The notes: generated by a model not told the origin, from the sequence alone. Positions 20,882 to 29,602 are shown, counted from the first letter of the stretch. The stretch: DNA of 64,000 nucleotides from DASUPK01 sp963843085 (GCA_963843085.1 CAWJJG010000011.1:248001-312000), one strand, 5' to 3'. Made by a program: numbers and translations.

Positions 20882-21057
20882 CGGAATACTCCCTCGGTCT
20901 CGCTTCGCCCGGCCGGCTCCTTCCTCGCTGGAAGCTTAGACGCCTGCCGAGCTCGGCCTTGCGGAATCTCGTTACGCCGCGAGCGGCCGGTTTCCTTCCG
21001 CCTTTACATCGGCGGCGTGCCTGGGAACCCCCACCCCGCTTGTCGGTAGGGCGGATC

Positions 21058-21084
21058 TGTCACTGCCTGGAGGCCTATCTCGTC
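21058..21084 (+). promoter_or_regulatory. Probable ECF41 sigma-factor promoter
   Basis: TGTCACT (21058-21064), then exactly 16 bases, then CGTC (21081-21084). The published ECF41 promoter is TGTCACA-N16-CGTC, so this differs only in the last base of the -35 box. It lies 31 nt upstream of the epimerase start, whose operon encodes an ECF41 sigma factor. It therefore looks like an autoregulated promoter. Confidence 0.75.
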
Positions 21085-21115
21085 TATGAGGTGAAAGCGA
21101 GATCAGGAGGCAACC

Positions 21116-22105
21116 ATGAAGGTCTTCGTGGCAGGTGCAACTGGGGCGCTGGGCAGGCAGCTGGTGCCGAAGCTCGTCGAACGCGGGCACGAGGTGACCG
21201 GGATGACCAGGACCCCGTCGAAGGCGTCGGTCGTGGAGGAGCTCGGCGCCCGCGCGGCCATCGCGGACGCCTTCGATGCAGAGGAGGTCGCCTCCGCGGT
21301 GGCGATGGCCGAGCCCGAGGTGATCGTGCATGAGCTGACGGCGATCTCGGACCTCGGGAGCATGCGGAACGTCGACCGCACGTTCGCGCAGACGAACCGG
21401 CTGCGCACGGAGGGGACGGACCATCTACTCGCCGCGGGCAAGGCCATCGGCGTGCGGCGATTCGTCGCCCAGAGCTTCGCCGCGTGGCTGTACGAGCGCG
21501 TGGGCGGCCCGGTGAAGACCGAGGAGGACCCGCTGGACCCCGATCCCATCCGCCCGATTCGCGAGACCTTCGGAGCGATCAGGTACGTCGAGGAGGCCGT
21601 CACGGGCGCCGACTGGACCGTCGGCATCGCCCTTCGCTACGGAGGGTTCTACGGCCCGGGGACGAGCCTGTGGGCTGGCGGCGAGCATCTTGAGCCGATC
21701 CGCCAGCGGAAGTTCCCGATCGTCGGCGATGGCGGCGGCGTCTGGTCGTTCATCCACATCGAGGACGCGGCCGACGCGACTCTGGCGGCGGTCGAGGGCG
21801 GGGATAGGGGCGTCTACAACATCGTGGACGACAGCCCGGAGCGGGTCCGCGATTGGATGCCGGGAATGGCGGACATGATCGGTGCACCGCCACCCAGGCG
21901 GGTCCCCAAGTGGCTCGGACGCCTGGTCGCGGGCCACCCGGCGGTGATCATGATGACCGAGTTGCGCGGACAATCGAATGCCAAGGCGAAGCGGGAGCTC
22001 GGTTGGGCCCCCAGGCACCCGAGCTGGCGCGAGGGGCTGGTGGAGCTGGCCGCCGGCGCCGCGCGACCGGAGGCCACCGGCGACGGAAGGGAGCTCACGG
22101 CATGA
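21116..22105 (+). CDS. NAD(P)-dependent epimerase/dehydratase family protein
   Basis: Extended short-chain dehydrogenase of 329 residues with the N-terminal Rossmann motif VAGATGALGRQL. The family's usual YxxxK is not clear; the segment SFAAWLYERVGGP is in that place. The substrate is unknown. AGGAGG lies a few bases before ATG 21116. Its stop overlaps the start of the ECF41 sigma factor (ATGA). ECF41 sigma factors are typically next to carboxymuconolactone decarboxylase, oxidoreductase or epimerase genes (COE), and this gene fits that pattern. It is preceded by an ECF41-type promoter. Confidence 0.85.
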   Translation: MKVFVAGATGALGRQLVPKLVERGHEVTGMTRTPSKASVVEELGARAAIADAFDAEEVASAVAMAEPEVIVHELTAISDLGSMRNVDRTFAQTNRLRTEGTDHLLAAGKAIGVRRFVAQSFAAWLYERVGGPVKTEEDPLDPDPIRPIRETFGAIRYVEEAVTGADWTVGIALRYGGFYGPGTSLWAGGEHLEPIRQRKFPIVGDGGGVWSFIHIEDAADATLAAVEGGDRGVYNIVDDSPERVRDWMPGMADMIGAPPPRRVPKWLGRLVAGHPAVIMMTELRGQSNAKAKRELGWAPRHPSWREGLVELAAGAARPEATGDGRELTA

Positions 22106-23049
22106 ACCAGTCCAACGAGGAGCTCCTCGAAGAGCTGCGTCCCCGTGCCTTTGCGATCGCCTACCGGATGCTCGGCAGCGTCACGGAGGCCGAGGACATC
22201 GTGCAGGAGGCGCTGCTGCGCGTCAACACCGCGCTGGAGCAGGGGGAACGGATCGAGTCCCCGCGCGCCTACGTCGCCACGATCACCACGAGGTTGGCGA
22301 TCGACGAGCTGCGCTCGGCCCGCGCCCGCCGCGAGACCTACGTCGGCGAGTGGCTGCCCGAGCCCATCGTCGTCGACACGCGCGAGGACCCCGCGCGCCA
22401 GGCCGAGATGGCCGATTCGCTCTCCCTCGCATTCCTGGTGCTGCTCGAGAACCTCTCACCCGAGCAGCGGGCCGCCCTGCTGCTCCACGACGTCTTCGAC
22501 TACGACTACGCCCAGATCGCGCAGATCATCGGCAAGAGCGAGGACAACGCCCGGCAGCTCGCCACCCGGGCGCGGCGCCACGTCGACCAGGAGAAGCCTC
22601 GCTTCGAAGCGTCGAAGGAGAAGCGCGACGAGCTCGCCGGCCGCTTCTTCGCGGCCGCTCAGCAGGGCGACATGAAGGCGCTCGAGGCGATGCTCGCCGA
22701 GGACGTCGTGCTGAAGGGGGACGGGGGCGGCAAGGCTCCGGCGATCGCGCGCTCGCTCCACGGCCGCAACCGGGTCGCCCGCACGCTCCGCAACTGGGCG
22801 AAGACCGGCTGGGCCATCCCCAACCTCACCCTTCAGCCTGTCGAGGTCAACGGTCAGCCCGGGGCGCTCTTCGTCGACGCGAACGGCGCGGTACTCAGCG
22901 CGATGGAAGTCGACATCGCCGACGGCAAGGTCCAGGGGATCAACTCGGTCGTCAACCCGGACAAGCTGCGTCACCTCGGCGAGGTCGGCGATGCCTGGGC
23001 CCTGCTCGAGCAGGTGCGGCAGAAGAAGCGCGTCAGCCGGGGGGCCTAG
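22102..23049 (+). CDS. sigJ: ECF41-family RNA polymerase sigma factor
   Basis: A 315-residue extracytoplasmic-function sigma factor with region 2 (LRPRAFAIAYRMLGSVTEAE), a WLPEP motif in the linker, region 4 (SPEQRAALLLHDVFDYDYAQ) and the C-terminal SnoaL-like extension that defines ECF41. The DGGGK motif of that extension is present near residue 210. In this family the extension replaces an anti-sigma factor and tunes activity. It is coupled to the upstream epimerase by an ATGA overlap, and both should be driven by the promoter at 21058-21084. A truncated relative is at 56303-56983. Confidence 0.92.
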   Translation: MNQSNEELLEELRPRAFAIAYRMLGSVTEAEDIVQEALLRVNTALEQGERIESPRAYVATITTRLAIDELRSARARRETYVGEWLPEPIVVDTREDPARQAEMADSLSLAFLVLLENLSPEQRAALLLHDVFDYDYAQIAQIIGKSEDNARQLATRARRHVDQEKPRFEASKEKRDELAGRFFAAAQQGDMKALEAMLAEDVVLKGDGGGKAPAIARSLHGRNRVARTLRNWAKTGWAIPNLTLQPVEVNGQPGALFVDANGAVLSAMEVDIADGKVQGINSVVNPDKLRHLGEVGDAWALLEQVRQKKRVSRGA

Positions 23050-23055
23050 CCCACC

Positions 23056-23529
23056 TCAGCCTGCTAGCTCCGAGATCACGTCCTTGCTGTGCGTGATCGG
23101 CAGCCGGTTGCCCTCGAGCTCGATCTTCCCTCCGCTCTCCTCGTCGGCGAGCTCGAGTACCCGGACGTCGACGCGCTGGTGGACCGTCGCCTTCAGGTGC
23201 TCGCGGGAGATCTTGAACGCGAGCGGACCAGCCTTCGTGGCTCCAGCGAACCCGTAGACGGCGTCGGCGGTCACGCCCACGACCATATGGTCGGGGAGCC
23301 CGCGGAGCGCGTCCGTGCCCTCGGTCGCTCCGGCCATCCCGGCAATCGTGCCCACCGCGCCGCCGGCGGCGCCCGCGATGCCTCCGAGCGAATCGCCGAC
23401 CATGCCTCCCAGGACCAGCGAGCCGCTGTGACCTCTCGGCATGAACTGGCCGGCGACCAGCACCTCGTCCGCGATCCCCCCGTGCGCGAGCGCCTCCTGA
23501 ACCGATCTCTCCATGGACTCCTCGGACAT
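23056..23529 (-). CDS. Conserved hypothetical protein with Gly/Ala-rich helical segment
   Basis: A 157-residue protein of unknown function. The middle part (about 38-72) is a Gly/Ala-rich hydrophobic stretch (GMVGDSLGGIAGAAGGAVGT) that could form a membrane hairpin or a glycine-zipper. It is followed by a soluble beta-rich domain (HMVVGVTADAVYGF, then PLAFKISREHLKATV) that resembles PH-like bacterial domains. ATG 23529 follows GGATGTCC-type sequence and no strong ribosome site is visible. It converges with the ECF41 gene, with six bases between the stops. Confidence 0.65.
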   Translation of the reverse strand: MSEESMERSVQEALAHGGIADEVLVAGQFMPRGHSGSLVLGGMVGDSLGGIAGAAGGAVGTIAGMAGATEGTDALRGLPDHMVVGVTADAVYGFAGATKAGPLAFKISREHLKATVHQRVDVRVLELADEESGGKIELEGNRLPITHSKDVISELAG

Positions 23530-23616
23530 CCTTGCCCTCCGATCGTGGTCGTGCCTGTGCGCGGAACATCGTCAGGCAGGCGGCCGGACTGAAGTGGGGA
23601 CCGAGGGCGCCCGAAC

Positions 23617-23700
23617 CTAGAGGCCGCGGGCGGCGAGCTCCTTCGCCATCACGGGACCGCCCCCACCGGCTCCGATCACGATGACGTCGGGTGGGACAAA
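23617..23700 (-). pseudogene. Remnant of an FAD-dependent (GMC-type) oxidoreductase N-terminus
   Basis: On the minus strand this short segment reads PPDVIVIGAGGGGPVMAKEL, then AARGL and a stop codon (TAG, 23619-23617). That is the FAD-binding start of GMC-type oxidoreductases, which would normally continue for about 500 residues. Nothing of the rest is present. It lies between the hypothetical gene and the PucR-type regulator, overlapping the region expected to hold the promoter of the latter. It appears to be the relic of a deleted gene. Confidence 0.6.
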
Positions 23701-23720
23701 CTCGGATAGCCTCGACGACG

Positions 23721-24953
23721 ATGGAGCTGGTTGCCGACGGGACGGCCGGCGTCACCGAGGAGATCGGGCGCGTATTGGGTGCGCTCGAGCTGCGTGAGGG
23801 CGAGCTGGCCGAGGCGATGCTGGAGGCGATCCTCGGCGACATCGGGTCCTACGACCGGCCCGGCGGAGAGTCGCTGCTTTCCGACGTCCGCGAGCACGGC
23901 CGCCTCCACGTCGACCTGCTGATGCGCTCGCTGCGAGCCGGCCGCGATCCCAACCGCTCCGATCTCACTTTCGCGCGTGACGCCGCCGCCCGGCGGGTTC
24001 ACCAGGGGATCCCGCTCGACGGGCTGCTCCAGGCATTCCGGGTCGGCCACCGCACGCTCTGGCAGGCGATCGTGGACGAGGCCGCGACGTCCCCGGCCGG
24101 CCGCGAGGCGGCCATCCGCCTCGCTGGCGAGGCGATGGAGTACATCGACCTGGCCAGCACCCACGTCGCCGAGGCCTATCTGCGCGAGTCCGGCCAGCTA
24201 GCCGAGCTGATCCAGCGGCGCCACCGCGACCTGCTCGAGAACCTGCTCGCCGGCCGGCTCCCCGACGAGACCGAGACAGAGACGCTCGGCCTTGGGCTGG
24301 AGCGCGACGCGGATTTCCTGGTCGCCGTGGCATCTCTGGAGGACACCGACGAGGCCGACGACCGCGCACTCGCGCAGGCCGCCGATTCGATCGCCGCCTC
24401 GATCGGGTCGCGGGCCCTTGTAGTCGTCCGCCAGGATGAAGTCGCAGCCGTGCTGCCCGTCGGCGGAAAGACCCCGGCGACGATCGGAGTCGCCCTCGAC
24501 GTGGCGCGGGTCAGCGCCGAGCGCGAACACGCGATTCGCATGCTGATCGGGGTGAGCGGCGTCTGTCGCGGTCTCGGCGACGTCGGCCAGCGCTACGTCG
24601 AGGCCCACCAGGCCCTGCGGCGCTCCAACCCCGACCGGCCGATCGTCTCCCTCTCCGAGCTCTCCCCCTTCGAGCATCTGGTTGCGTCAGCCGACCGCTC
24701 GACTCGGGCCTCGATCGCGCTGGAGGCCGCGCCGCTGACCGACAGCGGCGGCGCCCTGATGGAGACCCTGCGCGTCTACCTGGATTCCGATCTCGACGTG
24801 GTCCGCACCGCCGAGGCCCTCTACGTCCACCCCAACACCGTGCGCTACCGGCTACGGCGAATCGGCGAGCTCACCGGCCGCGACCCACAGCGCTTCTCCG
24901 GCCAGGTCGAGCTGCTCACGATCGCGCGGATGTCCGAGGTGCCACCGGCCTGA
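23721..24953 (+). CDS. PucR/CdaR-type transcriptional regulator
   Basis: A 410-residue regulator. The N-terminal part is an alpha-helical sensor-like domain (about 1-165). The middle (about 175-290) resembles the degenerate GGDEF-like domain of CdaR. The C-terminus is the PucR HTH_30 motif (LDSDLDVVRTAEALYVHPNT then VRYRLRRIGELTG). ATG 23721 is used rather than an in-frame GTG at 23691 that lies in the oxidoreductase remnant. No obvious target operon is adjacent; the next gene encodes an unrelated secreted protein 14 bp downstream. Confidence 0.85.
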   Translation: MELVADGTAGVTEEIGRVLGALELREGELAEAMLEAILGDIGSYDRPGGESLLSDVREHGRLHVDLLMRSLRAGRDPNRSDLTFARDAAARRVHQGIPLDGLLQAFRVGHRTLWQAIVDEAATSPAGREAAIRLAGEAMEYIDLASTHVAEAYLRESGQLAELIQRRHRDLLENLLAGRLPDETETETLGLGLERDADFLVAVASLEDTDEADDRALAQAADSIAASIGSRALVVVRQDEVAAVLPVGGKTPATIGVALDVARVSAEREHAIRMLIGVSGVCRGLGDVGQRYVEAHQALRRSNPDRPIVSLSELSPFEHLVASADRSTRASIALEAAPLTDSGGALMETLRVYLDSDLDVVRTAEALYVHPNTVRYRLRRIGELTGRDPQRFSGQVELLTIARMSEVPPA

Positions 24954-24967
24954 GATAGGGTCGCGTT

Positions 24968-25801
24968 GTGATTCGGCGGGCCACATTGGTCGCGGGGCTA
25001 TTGGTATTGGCTTCGGCCGCCCCCGCCCAAGCGACGATCACGCTCGGCCAGCTCAAGCCGGCCGCCGCAACGCCCCAGAATTGCGGGCCGAGCTCCGGCG
25101 CGTACGTCCAGCCATCTGTGACGTCCGGGACCTCGTACGTCATCCCGACCGCAGGGCGAATCGTCTCGTGGAGCACGGCATCCAACGGGACGAGCAACCA
25201 GCAGCTCGCTCTCATGATCCTGCGACCTGTTGGCGGAGATCTGTATCTGGCCGTCACGCACGATGGGCCCCGTTTCCCCACGCCCTCGGTCGTCAACACG
25301 TTCCAGACGAACCTGGCCGTGCAGGTAGGCGACATCCTCGGGCTGGATTCGAGCAACACCGACTCGCCGACCGACTGTGGGTTTCTCGTGCCGGGAGAGA
25401 CCGGCGAAAAGGCAACCGGATCGGTCACCCCGCCAAGCGACGGAGAGACGGGGACGTTCACGACGGATGCGGGCCGCCGCATCAACGTCTCCGCGCAGTT
25501 CGACCCATCGAACGCCTTCAGCTTCGCAGGGACGACGCGCAACAAGAAGAAGGGCCGGGCCACGACGACGGTGAACATCCCCGGACCGGGAACGGTCGCT
25601 GTCGGGGGCAAGGGCCTGAAGGTCGAGTCGCGCACCTCCGAGGCGGGCGCGGTCGCCCTCGGGATCATCCCGAACAGGAAGACCCGGAAGAAGCTCCTGG
25701 CGAAGGGCAAGGCGCGGGTGACTGCCTCGTTCACCTACACACCGAACGGAGGAAGCGCGAACACTCAGCCCGAGACGGTCAAGCTGATCAAGAAGCGCTA
25801 G
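24968..25801 (+). CDS. Secreted protein of unknown function
   Basis: A 277-residue protein starting at GTG 24968 with a Sec signal peptide (RATLVAGLLVLASAAPAQA, cleavage after AQA). The mature part is beta-rich, contains two cysteines (near 40 and 138) and ends in a basic segment (RKTRKKLLAKGKARV) of the kind seen in repetitive, wall-associated actinobacterial proteins. No known domain is recognised. It follows the PucR gene closely and is followed after two bases by a VOC-family gene. Confidence 0.7.
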   Translation: MIRRATLVAGLLVLASAAPAQATITLGQLKPAAATPQNCGPSSGAYVQPSVTSGTSYVIPTAGRIVSWSTASNGTSNQQLALMILRPVGGDLYLAVTHDGPRFPTPSVVNTFQTNLAVQVGDILGLDSSNTDSPTDCGFLVPGETGEKATGSVTPPSDGETGTFTTDAGRRINVSAQFDPSNAFSFAGTTRNKKKGRATTTVNIPGPGTVAVGGKGLKVESRTSEAGAVALGIIPNRKTRKKLLAKGKARVTASFTYTPNGGSANTQPETVKLIKKR

Positions 25802-25803
25802 TC

Positions 25804-26136
25804 GTGCCTTCCCCCCTGATCGAGTTCCCGGCCGACGATTCTGATCGCGCCCGGCGGTTCTGGAGCGAGGTGCTCGGCGCAGAGCTCGTGCCGCGACCCA
25901 GCGATGCCGGTGAGGGCTGGGAGACCGCCGGCGGCGATCTTCGCATCGGAGTGCACCAGCGTGGGCCGGGTCCCGGAGACACCGCCTCGTTGCCCTACTT
26001 CACCGTGTCCGATCTTCCCGCCGCGCTTCAGCGCGTCCAGGAGCTCGGCGGCACGGTGATCCATCCTGGGGAGCGTTGGGCCATATGCCGTGACTCCGAG
26101 GGCAGCCCGTTCGCGCTCTCGGCGGATACGACCTAG
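25804..26136 (+). CDS. VOC (glyoxalase/bleomycin-resistance) family protein
   Basis: A 110-residue single-domain vicinal-oxygen-chelate protein (IEFPADDSDRARRFWSEVLG at the N-terminus, YFTVSDLPAALQRVQELGG in the middle, ICRDSEGSPFAL at the end). The paired beta-alpha-beta-beta-beta modules are recognisable. The GTG start at 25804 is two bases after the preceding stop, so it is probably co-transcribed. The substrate and metal cannot be assigned. It converges with a SnoaL-like gene. Confidence 0.8.
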   Translation: MPSPLIEFPADDSDRARRFWSEVLGAELVPRPSDAGEGWETAGGDLRIGVHQRGPGPGDTASLPYFTVSDLPAALQRVQELGGTVIHPGERWAICRDSEGSPFALSADTT

Positions 26137-26146
26137 GCGGCTCGAT

Positions 26147-26548
26147 CTATTCCGACAACCCGGCGGAGGCGAGGGCCTCGTCGCGGTCGGAATACATATC
26201 CATCCGGGACTGCCTGCCATCGCGGAGGGTGAAGACCTGGGCGAAGGACATCTCAACGGGCATGCCGGCCGCTTTTGACGTTCCACGCTGGCGCACGAGA
26301 GCAACGACCTTGTCCCCCGCGTCACGGAAGGCTTCCACCTCGAGCTCCCAGTCCTCCCACGCCTCCAACCACGTGCTGAGGAAAACTCCCGCTCCCTCGG
26401 GGCCTTCATACACCTGCTGCTCGGGCCAGCCGTGGAAGTTCGACATGTCCCACACGAAGTCGTCAGTGGCCAGGTCCGGCGCGAGTTCACCGCTGGCCAC
26501 GAATCGCTCGAAGCCCTCGCGGACGATCGCAACGTTCTCCTCCGACAT
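26147..26548 (-). CDS. SnoaL-like (NTF2-fold) protein
   Basis: A 133-residue protein of the SnoaL/ketosteroid-isomerase-like fold. It begins MSEENVAIVREGFERFVA and contains DDFVWDMSNFHGWP, with the cone-shaped fold's usual acidic pocket residues, and ends near FTLRDGRQSRMDMYSDRDEA. Such stand-alone proteins are very common in actinobacteria and mostly have no assigned reaction. It lies between a convergent VOC gene and a same-strand M23 peptidase. Confidence 0.8.
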   Translation of the reverse strand: MSEENVAIVREGFERFVASGELAPDLATDDFVWDMSNFHGWPEQQVYEGPEGAGVFLSTWLEAWEDWELEVEAFRDAGDKVVALVRQRGTSKAAGMPVEMSFAQVFTLRDGRQSRMDMYSDRDEALASAGLSE

Positions 26549-26583
26549 CGGCGTGCATTATCGCGCGGCGAAGAGGCGCGCTG

Positions 26584-27369
26584 CTAGCTGTAGCGGTCCC
26601 AGGCCCGCAGGTAGGGCAGCGGGTTGACCGGGTGACCGCTGACGTGGATCTCGAAGTGGAGGTGGCAGCCGACCGTCCTCGCGTTGCCAGTCTTCCCGAC
26701 GTGGCCCACGATCTGGCCGACGTGGACGAGATCGCCCTTCCGGAAGGCGGAGGGATGGATCATGTGGGCGTACCAGTACTTGCGCCTCTCACCGAGGCCG
26801 CGGAGCACGATGAAGTTGCCGTCGAGGCGGGCGTCGTAGGCGCGCTTGACCACGGTTCCGGTGACGGCGGCGGCCAGTGGCGTTCCGCAGCGAGCGACCA
26901 CGTCGAAGCCCTTGTGCACCCGCCCGCCGTTCCGCGGCGCCCCGAACTTCCCCACCGCGCCGCGCGAGCCGTGGGGGCCGCGGACGGGGAAGAAATGGCT
27001 GTGAAGCTGGACCGAGCCCGCGTCCTTCTCGTTCCCGCCCGCGACGGCGACGATCACGCGATACGTCCCGTCGGCCACGAGGCGCCCGCCGTTCGTCAGA
27101 CCGTCCCACTTCACGGTCTTGCCGGTCGCCGGCTGCACCCCTGGCAGCTGGATCCGCCGGACCTCGTCGCCACCGCCCGCGATCCGGATCGTCACGTCGG
27201 CGGGCGCCGTGCCGCTCAGACGGAAGTCGATGCGGACTCCGTCCACAGAGTCGGTGAAGCCTCTGTCGGGAGAGACGGACGCCTTCTGGACGAGCGCGTC
27301 GTCAGCGACCGCTGAGGGCGCAAGCAGGACGAACGCCAGTATCGCGATGGCGAGAAACGACTTCGCCAT
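26584..27369 (-). CDS. Secreted M23 family metallopeptidase
   Basis: A 261-residue exported peptidase with a signal peptide (FLAIAILAFVLLAPSAVA). A beta-sandwich domain (about 25-125) is followed by the LytM/M23 domain (about 145-255). The zinc ligands are seen in KGFDVVARCGTPL (His missing from the canonical HxGxD form; GFD kept), HMIHPSAF and the HLHFEIH motif. M23 enzymes cleave peptidoglycan peptides; because the first His ligand position is not in its standard context, the protein could be a non-catalytic activator. It lies upstream of nothing obvious and about 80 bp from clpP. Confidence 0.85.
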   Translation of the reverse strand: MAKSFLAIAILAFVLLAPSAVADDALVQKASVSPDRGFTDSVDGVRIDFRLSGTAPADVTIRIAGGGDEVRRIQLPGVQPATGKTVKWDGLTNGGRLVADGTYRVIVAVAGGNEKDAGSVQLHSHFFPVRGPHGSRGAVGKFGAPRNGGRVHKGFDVVARCGTPLAAAVTGTVVKRAYDARLDGNFIVLRGLGERRKYWYAHMIHPSAFRKGDLVHVGQIVGHVGKTGNARTVGCHLHFEIHVSGHPVNPLPYLRAWDRYS

Positions 27370-27452
27370 CAGATCGCGGCCACAAGCGGTCGCCCTACAT
27401 GAGTCGCTACGGGCTTCGCCCTTCGCTCCAAGAGAGTGCGACCTGGTGGCCG

Positions 27453-28037
27453 CTACCTGTGCTCAATGACGCGGTCGACGATGTGGTACTCCTTCGCCTC
27501 CTCCGCGCTCATGAAGTAGTCGCGCTCCGTGTCCTTCGCGACTTTCTCCAGATCCTGACCGGTGTGCTTGGAGATGATCTCGTCGAGCCGCTGGCGGACG
27601 TCGATGATCTCCTTGGCGTGGATCTCGATGTCGGTCGCCTGGCCGGAGAAGCCGCCCGAGACCTGGTGGATCAGGATCTTCGAGTTGGGCAGCGCCATCC
27701 GCTTGTCTGCCGCGCCACCGGCCAGCAGCAGGGCGCCCATGCTCATCGCGACGCCGACGCAGATGGTCGAGACGTCGGGCTTGATGAACTGCATCGCGTC
27801 GTAGATGGCGAGGCCGGCGTAGACCGAGCCGCCCGGGGAGTTGATGTAGATCGAGACGTCCTTGTCGGGGTCCTCGGACTCCAGATGGATCAGCTGCGCG
27901 ACGATCAGGTTCGCGATGTCCTCGGTCACCGGTGTGCCGAGGAAGATGATCCGCTCGTTCAGCAGGCGCGAGTAGATGTCGAAGGCGCGCTCGCCGCGGG
28001 ACGTCTGCTCGACCACCATTGGGACAAGGGGACTCAT
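27453..28037 (-). CDS. clpP: ClpP protease proteolytic subunit
   Basis: ATP-dependent Clp protease core, 194 residues. The catalytic serine is in GVAMSMGALLLAGG, the catalytic histidine in NSKILIHQVSGG and the aspartate in TERDYFMSAEEA. The ATG at 28037 (MSPLVPMVVEQTSRG) gives the usual ClpP start; a longer reading to 28205 overlaps the divergent cupin gene and is rejected. ClpX, its partner, is encoded 6.5 kb downstream on the same strand and trigger factor 1.6 kb upstream, so the tig-clpP-clpX order is kept but interrupted. Confidence 0.96.
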   Translation of the reverse strand: MSPLVPMVVEQTSRGERAFDIYSRLLNERIIFLGTPVTEDIANLIVAQLIHLESEDPDKDVSIYINSPGGSVYAGLAIYDAMQFIKPDVSTICVGVAMSMGALLLAGGAADKRMALPNSKILIHQVSGGFSGQATDIEIHAKEIIDVRQRLDEIISKHTGQDLEKVAKDTERDYFMSAEEAKEYHIVDRVIEHR

Positions 28038-28116
28038 GGGGTGCGCCAGCATAGCGACCGGCGTCGGCGGGGAAACCGGCGCTCCCGCCGATCTCGAAGC
28101 CGGATAGCGTGAGCAG

Positions 28117-28479
28117 ATGGAAGTGGTGCGCGCGGAGGAGCGCGAGCCGTTCGTGACCAGGGACGGGTCGACGGTGCGGGAGATCGCCGGGCCCGCCCCC
28201 GGCAACGCCTCGAACCAGTCGCTCGCCGAGGCAACGGTGCCGCCCGGAGGCGAGACGATCGACCATCTCCATCGCGCCTCCGAGGAGATCTACCGCTTCA
28301 GCTCGGGATCGGGCCGGATGCGCCTGGGCGAGAAGGAGTCCGAGGTGCGCGCCGGCGACATCGTCGTGATCCCGCCCGGTACTCGGCACAAGCTCTGGAA
28401 TTCCGGCGGCGAGCCGCTCGTCGTGCTCTGCAGCTGCGCGCCTCCCTACTCCCACGAGGACACGGTGCTCTGCGAGTGA
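28117..28479 (+). CDS. Cupin domain protein
   Basis: A 120-residue single-domain cupin. Motif 1 is GGETIDHLHRASEEIYRFSS with two histidine metal ligands and Glu. Motif 2 is GDIVVIPPGTRHKLWNSG with the third His. A divalent metal is therefore likely, but the reaction is unknown; many such proteins are isomerases or dioxygenases. It is divergent from clpP (79 bp between starts) and overlaps the DUF488 gene by four bases (GTGA), which suggests an operon. Confidence 0.85.
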   Translation: MEVVRAEEREPFVTRDGSTVREIAGPAPGNASNQSLAEATVPPGGETIDHLHRASEEIYRFSSGSGRMRLGEKESEVRAGDIVVIPPGTRHKLWNSGGEPLVVLCSCAPPYSHEDTVLCE

Positions 28480-29012
28480 AGGAGATCCTCACCGTCGGCC
28501 ACTCGAACCACGAGGAACAGGAGTTCCTCGGGCTGGTTCGCGGGGCCGGAGTCGAGCTGATCGCGGACGTCCGCGCGAACCCCCGCTCCCGCTATCCGCA
28601 GTTCAACCGCTCCGCTCTCGCCGGAACGATGAAGGCCGCGGGCATCGGATACGCGCCGCTGGGCGCGGACCTGGGCGGCCGTCGTGAGTCCCAGCCCGAT
28701 TCGATCAACACAGCGGTCCCCGAGGGCGCGTTCCGCGGCTATGCCGACCACATGGCCACCGGCTCCTTCCAGGCCGGACTGGAGATGCTCGAGTCCCTCG
28801 CCGTGGAGCGCAGGACCGCGGTGATGTGCGCGGAGGGGGACTGGCAACACTGCCACCGGCGGCTGCTCGCGGACGTCCTGACGGCGAGGGGATGGCAGGT
28901 GCTGCACCTCGGACCGGACGGATCGCTGACGCCGCACGAGATGACCGAGTCCGCGGTGGTGGACAAGGGCCGGGTCACCTACCCCGAGCCGCAGACCTCA
29001 CTCGGGATCTAG
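28476..29012 (+). CDS. DUF488 family protein
   Basis: A 178-residue protein that opens MKEILTVGHSNHEEQEFLGL and contains IADVRANPRSRYPQFNR and MCAEGDWQHCHRRLLAD, which are hallmark segments of DUF488. Conserved Cys, His and Arg residues suggest an enzyme or a nucleic-acid-binding role, but no function is established. The GTG start is overlapped by the stop of the cupin gene, so the two are coupled. The 3' end overlaps the convergent secreted protein by four bases. Confidence 0.85.
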   Translation: MKEILTVGHSNHEEQEFLGLVRGAGVELIADVRANPRSRYPQFNRSALAGTMKAAGIGYAPLGADLGGRRESQPDSINTAVPEGAFRGYADHMATGSFQAGLEMLESLAVERRTAVMCAEGDWQHCHRRLLADVLTARGWQVLHLGPDGSLTPHEMTESAVVDKGRVTYPEPQTSLGI

Positions 29013-29602
29013 TCGATCCGGCAGAGCGGCAGCGGGTTCGATTCGCTGGACGTGCGGCACTGGGTCCCCGAGGACCCGCGAGGGCCATTGGAAGAGCAGT
29101 TTTGATGACCGGGATCCAGGTCGATGCGGTCGACGGTCAGCGTGCTGAATGAGATCACCGGCCCCTTGCCCTGGACCTTGTAGACCCTCGTGCCGATCGT
29201 GCCCACGAACGAGGTGAAGGCGTAGGAGGTGCTGTAGCTGTAGCGGTTCTTCTTCGGCTTCGCCTGCCCGGGCTTTCGGCCCGTCGCCGTGAACTTGGCC
29301 TGCGTCGGAAAGGAGCCTGTGAGCGTGCCCTGCGAGGTGGGCTGGCCAGGCTGGTTCGAGCAGAAGGTCAGCGGCAATCCGTCGACGCTCACCGCGCTCA
29401 GTTGGCGCGGCGTGAACTTGCCTCGACCGTGCTTGTCCTTGAAGACGGCGTCGAGACGCAGCAGGCCGCCGGGCTCCTGCTGCGAGGGGACGCCGACCGG
29501 CGGTAGGGCGCCCTCGAAGTGGCGAAGCTGGCTCGCCGCCAGGGCGGGAGCGGGCAGCGCCAGTGCGAGGGCCGCTGCGCCGATGGTGATCGCGCGTCTC
29601 AT
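29009..29602 (-). CDS. Secreted protein of unknown function
   Basis: A 197-residue protein with a clear signal peptide (MRRAITIGAAALALALPAPA, cleavage after LAA). The mature part is beta-rich and has four cysteines, three of them in the C-terminal 35 residues (QNCSSNG, TQCRTSS, PLCRID). These could form disulfides outside the cell. No domain is recognised. It lies 80 bp downstream of trigger factor on the same strand and has its own ATG 29602 without an obvious strong ribosome site. Confidence 0.65.
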   Translation of the reverse strand: MRRAITIGAAALALALPAPALAASQLRHFEGALPPVGVPSQQEPGGLLRLDAVFKDKHGRGKFTPRQLSAVSVDGLPLTFCSNQPGQPTSQGTLTGSFPTQAKFTATGRKPGQAKPKKNRYSYSTSYAFTSFVGTIGTRVYKVQGKGPVISFSTLTVDRIDLDPGHQNCSSNGPRGSSGTQCRTSSESNPLPLCRID

